A stretch of 64,000 nucleotides of DNA from the NCBI GenBank assembly GCA_030849465.1, contig JARVLF010000006.1, positions 1 to 64,000 of the forward strand. Direction: 5' to 3'. The stretch is from Moesziomyces globuligerus. Lineage: Eukaryota > Basidiomycota > Ustilaginomycetes > Ustilaginales > Ustilaginaceae. The translations under genes were made by a program, and so were the position numbers. The notes beneath the pieces are model-generated. The model had not been told where the DNA came from. It worked only from the letters and a program-made list of their open reading frames with translations, and ran no database searches. Shown here in pieces: positions 59,050-64,000 of this stretch (positions are counted from its first letter, which is position 1; each line of letters opens with the position of its first letter).

Positions 59050-60348
59050 ATGTCGACGACGTCCGAAGCCTATCCGGAGCTCGAGGCAATCCCACCGGCT
59101 CCTCCGCGCTCGAGCCTCTCGTCTCGCACGTCGCCAATGGTCCCGCAGTGGGCCGCCTCGATCTTGGCCACGTTTCCTCTACACACCTACCCGCCCGCCA
59201 AGGCATACTCGCCATCGGTACCAGCTGCTCCCATCAAGCCGACGCTCTATGTCGCGCCTCATCTCAACCGAGACGGGACGCTCTCGGCAACCCACGATGG
59301 TGACGACGCAGCCGCCAGCTCCGAGTCCAACGCCGACAACAAGGCTTTTGACCAGCGCCCCGGCGGTTGGTCCAGCAGCGATCCTATCGCCCTACGCTGG
59401 CAGATGGAGCTCCTCTTCCGCCAGGTCGACTTTGACGTGAGGTTCATCGATCCTTCCCACAATTGGGGGCCAGCAAAGTCGATGCCCTTCCTCCAGCTCC
59501 CACCCCAGCATAGCTCGGCTTCGGTTGCCGCAAGAAGCAACGCGCCGACCTCTTTACTTGCTGCCACCGAGTTCAGCCATCATCTCGACAACTTCTACCC
59601 CGTCTCCCGCCCGGAGCTCGGCGAGAAGTCCACATCGGCTTGGGACGACGACGCAACTCGACTCGAGGCGAGGAGCTGGGAGAACCTGCTGCAGGGCAGG
59701 GTCATGGCGGGTGTCCTGCTTGCAGTGCTGCTCTCACCGCAGTCATCCGCCTATGTGCGCGCTGGTTCGCAGCCCTACCTCTCGTCTCTGCTCGCTGCGC
59801 ATCTGCAAAACTCATTCTTCGACCAGCAGTTGCGGCGCATCTCGGCACTCAACCCGGCCGCTGCCATTGCGGCGTCGGCGGCGCAACCGACTACCAGCCT
59901 TCCGGGCTGGGAGGTCGGCTTCCTCGGCTGGATCGGTGCCACTACGGCGTCCGCCACATCCGCGCTTGCTTCGGCGGATCTCGACTCGCGCGGCGGAGGC
60001 GACACGCCCGGCGCTGCGTTTGCCAGCTCGGCGGTGGACCAGGACAAGGTGGTGCTCGACGCGGTCGCGGGCCTTGAAGCGCTGGCCGCGCGTACCAAGG
60101 CGCAGCTGGAGCAAGCGTCGTCAGAGATGCAACCGCTGCTCGGCGCCACACGGCCGACTCCGCTCGACGCACTCGCATTCAGCGTGATCCACACGATTCT
60201 CACACTCGCAGCCACCCCGCAGTGCCAGGGTGATGCCGCCAGCGAGCCGCTTCAGAAGCTCAAGGCAGCGCTCGATCAGAGCCCATGGCTCGTCAAGTGG
60301 TCTCGCAACGTGTGGAAGGTGTACGTCAAAGACCTCGACCGACCTTAG
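59050..60348 (+). CDS. SAM35/metaxin-like mitochondrial outer-membrane protein
   Basis: 432 residues from ATG 59050 (GACCATGTC). The N-terminal half has a thioredoxin-like start of the GST fold, ALRWQMELLFRQVDFDVRFID then KSMPFLQLP, as in Sam35/Tom38 and metaxins. The C-terminal half is helical with the late GST motif ATRPTPLDALAFSVIHTIL. Sam35 is a peripheral subunit of the sorting and assembly machinery that inserts beta-barrel proteins. The order of motifs fits the family, but similarity is modest and inserts are long; Sam37 or another metaxin is an alternative. No introns. Confidence 0.6.
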   Translation: MSTTSEAYPELEAIPPAPPRSSLSSRTSPMVPQWAASILATFPLHTYPPAKAYSPSVPAAPIKPTLYVAPHLNRDGTLSATHDGDDAAASSESNADNKAFDQRPGGWSSSDPIALRWQMELLFRQVDFDVRFIDPSHNWGPAKSMPFLQLPPQHSSASVAARSNAPTSLLAATEFSHHLDNFYPVSRPELGEKSTSAWDDDATRLEARSWENLLQGRVMAGVLLAVLLSPQSSAYVRAGSQPYLSSLLAAHLQNSFFDQQLRRISALNPAAAIAASAAQPTTSLPGWEVGFLGWIGATTASATSALASADLDSRGGGDTPGAAFASSAVDQDKVVLDAVAGLEALAARTKAQLEQASSEMQPLLGATRPTPLDALAFSVIHTILTLAATPQCQGDAASEPLQKLKAALDQSPWLVKWSRNVWKVYVKDLDRP

Positions 60349-60451
60349 CGTTCGCCTACTGGAATGATGCAATGCATGCCATCATCGTGGAGCATCTTCG
60401 CACGAGCTGTGTGTATGTATGTGTGTGTTCTGCGTCTGATTCACGGGGCTG

Positions 60452-60934
60452 CTAGGACTTGGGCTTGGGTGGTGTGTATCCCTCCGCCTTGTGTACCAGC
60501 TCCTCGGTCTTGGCCGCCATGACGAAATCGTTCTTGTGCAGCTGTGAGAACGCGAAGCGTTGAGAGGCGTCAGCAAGTCTGCTCATCTTTCATGCACTGC
60601 TACTTCGACTTACACCGTTGATCGCGTGGCTCCACCACCAGACGGTGACCCTGCCCCACTCGACCATGACGGCAGGGTGGTGGCCCTCCTCTTCGGCGAG
60701 TGCGCCGATCTGGTTTGCAAACGCCTGGGCCGAGGTGTAGTTCTTGAACTTGTAGGTGCGGTGCAGTGCGTCCGGGTTCACTGCTTTGGAAGAGAGCAAC
60801 GTCTTGGGCTGAGGTGAGAGCGACCATTTGCCAGAAAGCGAAGACAGCATCTGCCTCGCCTGGTCGGCCGACATGGCCGGCAACGCCGCCGTGCACGGCT
60901 CGCACTTCTGAGCCTGCAGCGCCTGAGTCGACAT
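60452..60934 (-). CDS. Pterin-4a-carbinolamine dehydratase
   Basis: Two exons, 60614-60934 and 60452-60541, giving 136 aa. The 72-nt intron has donor GTAAGT and acceptor TCACAG and joins ..INGLHKNDF. The enzyme dehydrates 4a-hydroxytetrahydropterin. Family motifs: FKNYTSAQAFANQIGALAEEEGHHPAV with the catalytic histidine pair, VTVWWWSHAINGL, and the final NDFVMAAKTEELV. An in-frame upstream ATG at 61030 would add 32 residues that are basic, contain no acidic residue and look like a mitochondrial presequence. The start is therefore ambiguous or used alternatively. Ascomycete relatives are often mitochondrial. Confidence 0.9.
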
Positions 60935-61288
60935 CGTGCGCGCCGCTGCGATGTGCCACCCTGAGCCGCGATGGAGTGGTCGCGGAAGTGGTCGGAGGCT
61001 GCGTAGTACAGAAGGGCGCACCAGATGCATGGCGAGCCAGTCCGATGCCAGTCCGTCGAGGTGTGCTTGTGCGCAAAGCCGAACGCAAAGCAGCTTCGTG
61101 TGGAGTAAGCGGGCGTCGACGTTGGCCGAATTCCGAGTTTGAAGCCAACACACAAATCTGGACCCTGAATTGCCTGCTTCCCTCTCGAGCCCACCACTAT
61201 CCTTCAACCTCAGCCCTTCTATGCACTGGCTCAAGCAGCAGCATGATCGCATCTAGCCTGCGGTAGACGCAGATTCAAAGCATTCCAG

Positions 61289-64000
61289 ATGAGTGCACCG
61301 ACCGCAATGCACGAAGCACACGTGCTGCTGGACAAGCTACGCGAGTCTCGTCTGTCTACCGAGGCGCGACGCAGCTCGCTCGAGGCACTCCGGCACGCCT
61401 TGGAGCCCGCCGCCGGCTCGATCTTTGACGCTTCGGTCTCCCAGAGTGACGCCACTCATCATGAAGCCACCCTCGTAGTGGTGGTCAAAGCCATCCAGGA
61501 TGGGCCGAACGACGTGCGTCGCGTTGCCCTACAGATCATTCCGTCGTGCATCGACAAGGTCGAAGCCGCACAAATCGCCCAGCTGAACGCCAGTCCCGCG
61601 GTCGACGAGCTGCTCGACACCATAAAGACGACTCTTAAGAGTACGCTCAAGATACAGAGCGGTAGGTCCGCCCCTGCGCTCCGGTCCCGCCCGCGTATTG
61701 ATATTGCGACCCTTTCTATATCCGCATTGCGGACTGCCGCGGCCGGCCTCAAGGCCCTACACAGCCTCTTGCACATCACGCCCCGCGCAAGTACTGCCAC
61801 GCAGCCCTCCGGATCGAGCATCCATCCGACTGGTACGATTGGTCTGCTCGATGTGCTCCTACCATGCCTCTATGCCGGCCTCTTTCCAGCTGGACAGGTA
61901 GCAGAACCGGCGTTCCGCACTTCGTCGGGCCTTCGATCGGGTGCACTCTCTTTCATGGATCAGCAAAAAGCTTCGAGCGCCGGCACATCGTCGTCGGCAC
62001 GCGCAAAGGCCGGAATCGCCGCGATCGCGGGTAGCGACAGCGAGGCGGATCGTTACCAAGTCTCCTCTTCCGGCGAGGCGGATCGGCGAAGCGACAAGAG
62101 CGAGAGCGAGCGCAGCGATTTCTCCGTCGCGAGCTCGCGCAGCGCCGCTGCCTGCCGGTCGCGCAAAGACGAGTCGCGACAGCAGGATGCCATGTGCAAG
62201 CTCATCCGGCAAAACGCGTTGCACTGCCTCGTGGAGCTCAACCGGCGTCATGCGAATGCGCTCGTCGCACGCTGGGCCGACCTGCTCCCCGATCAACTCG
62301 CTGCGCCACCGATGTTGGCGGCGCGTATGTTGGGCAGTGCCGTGGGTGCGTCGCGGCACAACGGTGCTGCGGCGAGTGCGGGTGGCATGTCGCTCTGCAA
62401 TTTGATGACGGACGATCCGTCGACGTCGGTGCGGCTTGCAGCGATCGCGGCGCTGGAGAGTGTGCTGACGCACGGAGCGCTGCAGTTGTCCATGGCACAG
62501 GAACGCGCCCAGCGCGCGCTCTCGTTTACGTCGCTCTCGTCCCAACTCGCGGGCTGGATCGTCAACATCCGCTCGTATCTGGTGCTCGCGCTGCAGCGTG
62601 CAGCGGCGGCCCCGCGCACGCTGGCGAGAGCGGAAGGCAAGGGCGAGGCTTCTGCGTCGTCGTATCCGACCACGCTGGTGACAGCTCTGCTGCGGCTCTC
62701 ACGTACGTTTGCCGTCTCCACCGCCCGGGCCAGACTCATCGTGACCAATGCGGCGCTGCTCACCGAGCCGGCCGCGGCTCTCGTCACGCACAGCGATCAG
62801 GACGTTCAAGCCGCAGCCAAGCGGCTCGTTGCAACGCTCGCAGCCAGCAAGGACTCGGCTTCGGCGTCCAGCCCGAACAGGCGCAAACCAGCCGCAACCA
62901 CAGGCCTGCTCTCCAACGGTACTCAGAGCGCGCCTCCAGATGCGACGCCGGTCGATGTAACACTTCTCCTCAGCCAGAGCGGTGACCTCGACAGCCAGCT
63001 AGCGGAGCGTGCGCTCGGCGCACTCGAGACGGAGCCGCCGAGCTTGGCCGTATGGGCGGCATTCGTCAAGCGGCTGGCCGAATCACCGTCGCCGACACTT
63101 ACGCCGGATGGCTGCTCGCGTCTCACGCCGGTCTGGCAACGGCTCAGCACGACAGCCGGCTCAGGGGATCAGCAGTGCAGCCTTCTGGCCAGCGTCGCGG
63201 ACCTTTTCCGGGCCCTCTCGAGACACGCGGCACTGGCAACGGACACGGCAAGTGGCATTCTTTCGTATGTACAGACATGTTCGCGCGACACGGACGAGGC
63301 GGTGCGTGCCGCGGCGGTGCGTGTGCTCGGCATCCTCGTCCTCCCGCCCGAAACCGTTCCTGCGCCAGACGAAGCCGGGGTCCAGGCGGCGCGAATGCTG
63401 CACGCTGTACTCTGGGGCAGAGACGGCGTGGGCGAGCGAGGCGGGCTGCTGCACGATGCCTCGGGCCTCGTGCGCCAACGCGCAGCATGGGCGCTGTCCA
63501 ACGGCGTCGAGGCGCAGCTGCGCTCTGACCCTGGCCGCGATCTGGCGCTGAGCGAGTGGGTCGCACTGGCGCGCTACTGTCTCACCGCGGGGCGCGACAT
63601 GGAGGCGGTGGCCGTGTCGGCCTGTCGCACGTCGGGCAGCTTGCTCGCCATGCTGCCGGCCGCTACGGACAGCGACGGGCTGGCGTGCGAGCTGGTGGAC
63701 CAGCTGTGCCGGGTGCTGGGCGCGGGCGGCAAGCCGCCGAAATCGCGCTGGAACGCAGCGTCGGCGCTAAGCCGTGCGCTGGGCTCAGAGGCCGTGTTGC
63801 AGCGCGTAGTCGCACAGCCGCCGAGCGAGCGTCTGGACCGCATCGTCGACCTGCTCTGCCTGCAGCTCGACGCCAAGGTGTTTAAGATCCGCGTCAGCGC
63901 CGCGCATGCCCTCGTCGCGCTCGTCGCCGGCACGCACACCGCTCCCTCGTCTCGGAGGGCGGTGCTCGGGCAACAGCGATGTGCGCACATCGAGAGCGTC
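61289..64000 (+). CDS. HEATR6-like HEAT-repeat protein, 5' part
   Basis: Open from ATG 61289 to the right edge, 904 codons without a stop, so it is truncated by the window. It consists of helical HEAT-like repeats. Residues about 300-400 match the conserved block of HEATR6 proteins: ALHCLVELNRRHANALVARWADLLPDQ, here as NALHCLVELNRR and ARWADLLPD, followed by SLCNLMTDDPSTSVRLAAIAALESVL. An acidic/serine-rich segment lies at about 220-280. The start is chosen because the N-terminal helices begin there. HEATR6-type proteins have been linked to nuclear or centrosomal roles in animals; the fungal role is unknown. A GGTAGG site near 61660 is not needed as a splice. Confidence 0.72.
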   Translation, partial: MSAPTAMHEAHVLLDKLRESRLSTEARRSSLEALRHALEPAAGSIFDASVSQSDATHHEATLVVVVKAIQDGPNDVRRVALQIIPSCIDKVEAAQIAQLNASPAVDELLDTIKTTLKSTLKIQSGRSAPALRSRPRIDIATLSISALRTAAAGLKALHSLLHITPRASTATQPSGSSIHPTGTIGLLDVLLPCLYAGLFPAGQVAEPAFRTSSGLRSGALSFMDQQKASSAGTSSSARAKAGIAAIAGSDSEADRYQVSSSGEADRRSDKSESERSDFSVASSRSAAACRSRKDESRQQDAMCKLIRQNALHCLVELNRRHANALVARWADLLPDQLAAPPMLAARMLGSAVGASRHNGAAASAGGMSLCNLMTDDPSTSVRLAAIAALESVLTHGALQLSMAQERAQRALSFTSLSSQLAGWIVNIRSYLVLALQRAAAAPRTLARAEGKGEASASSYPTTLVTALLRLSRTFAVSTARARLIVTNAALLTEPAAALVTHSDQDVQAAAKRLVATLAASKDSASASSPNRRKPAATTGLLSNGTQSAPPDATPVDVTLLLSQSGDLDSQLAERALGALETEPPSLAVWAAFVKRLAESPSPTLTPDGCSRLTPVWQRLSTTAGSGDQQCSLLASVADLFRALSRHAALATDTASGILSYVQTCSRDTDEAVRAAAVRVLGILVLPPETVPAPDEAGVQAARMLHAVLWGRDGVGERGGLLHDASGLVRQRAAWALSNGVEAQLRSDPGRDLALSEWVALARYCLTAGRDMEAVAVSACRTSGSLLAMLPAATDSDGLACELVDQLCRVLGAGGKPPKSRWNAASALSRALGSEAVLQRVVAQPPSERLDRIVDLLCLQLDAKVFKIRVSAAHALVALVAGTHTAPSSRRAVLGQQRCAHIESV

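Overview
The window looks like a subtelomeric stretch of a GC-rich smut-type basidiomycete (Ustilaginomycotina). The evidence is TTAGGG-type telomeric repeats present as CCCTAA on the + strand, few short introns (about 70-110 nt, GT..AG), dense gene packing, and a gene set typical of that group: chitin deacetylase, class II DAHP synthase, DUF3074, HEATR6-like and CFAP20-like genes. The species cannot be fixed from the sequence. The CCCTAA orientation places a chromosome end to the left.

Layout. (1) 1-4078: the 3' part of a Ty3/gypsy chromovirus (integrase with chromodomain, a long 3' region, a polypurine tract and a 325-bp LTR) sitting directly against telomere-like repeats. Its integrase can be followed from the zinc finger to the chromodomain but is broken by very many +1 insertions, which may be assembly error rather than decay. 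(2) 4079-6164: a gene-free subtelomeric mosaic of duplicated modules, several ending in telomeric motifs, plus a minisatellite. (3) 6612-12133: a peroxisomal-type fatty alcohol oxidase, two intron-containing tRNA-Gln(CUG) genes and TMA16. (4) 13898-27155: chitin deacetylase; a SAC phosphoinositide phosphatase whose N- and C-terminal halves lie as two convergent genes; a CFAP20-like gene divergent from DAP1; a uridine kinase/UPRT-like gene; a rhodanese-methyltransferase fusion; and a small P-loop kinase. (5) 27595-64000: GRAM-domain membrane protein, a secreted disordered protein, class II DAHP synthase, MFS anion symporter, ITPase, secreted trypsin-like protease, arrestin-like protein, DUF3074 protein, RGS/Rax1-like membrane protein, HMG-CoA lyase, ABHD12-like hydrolase, F-box/LRR protein, SAM35/metaxin-like protein, pterin dehydratase and the 5' part of a HEATR6-like gene.

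Most genes are unrelated housekeeping functions and no metabolic cluster is apparent. The strongest leads are the split and inverted SAC/hSac2 pair, the CFAP20-family gene in a presumably non-ciliated fungus, the telomere-punctuated subtelomeric modules, the error-like frameshift pattern in the terminal retroelement, and probable dual targeting of two metabolic enzymes.
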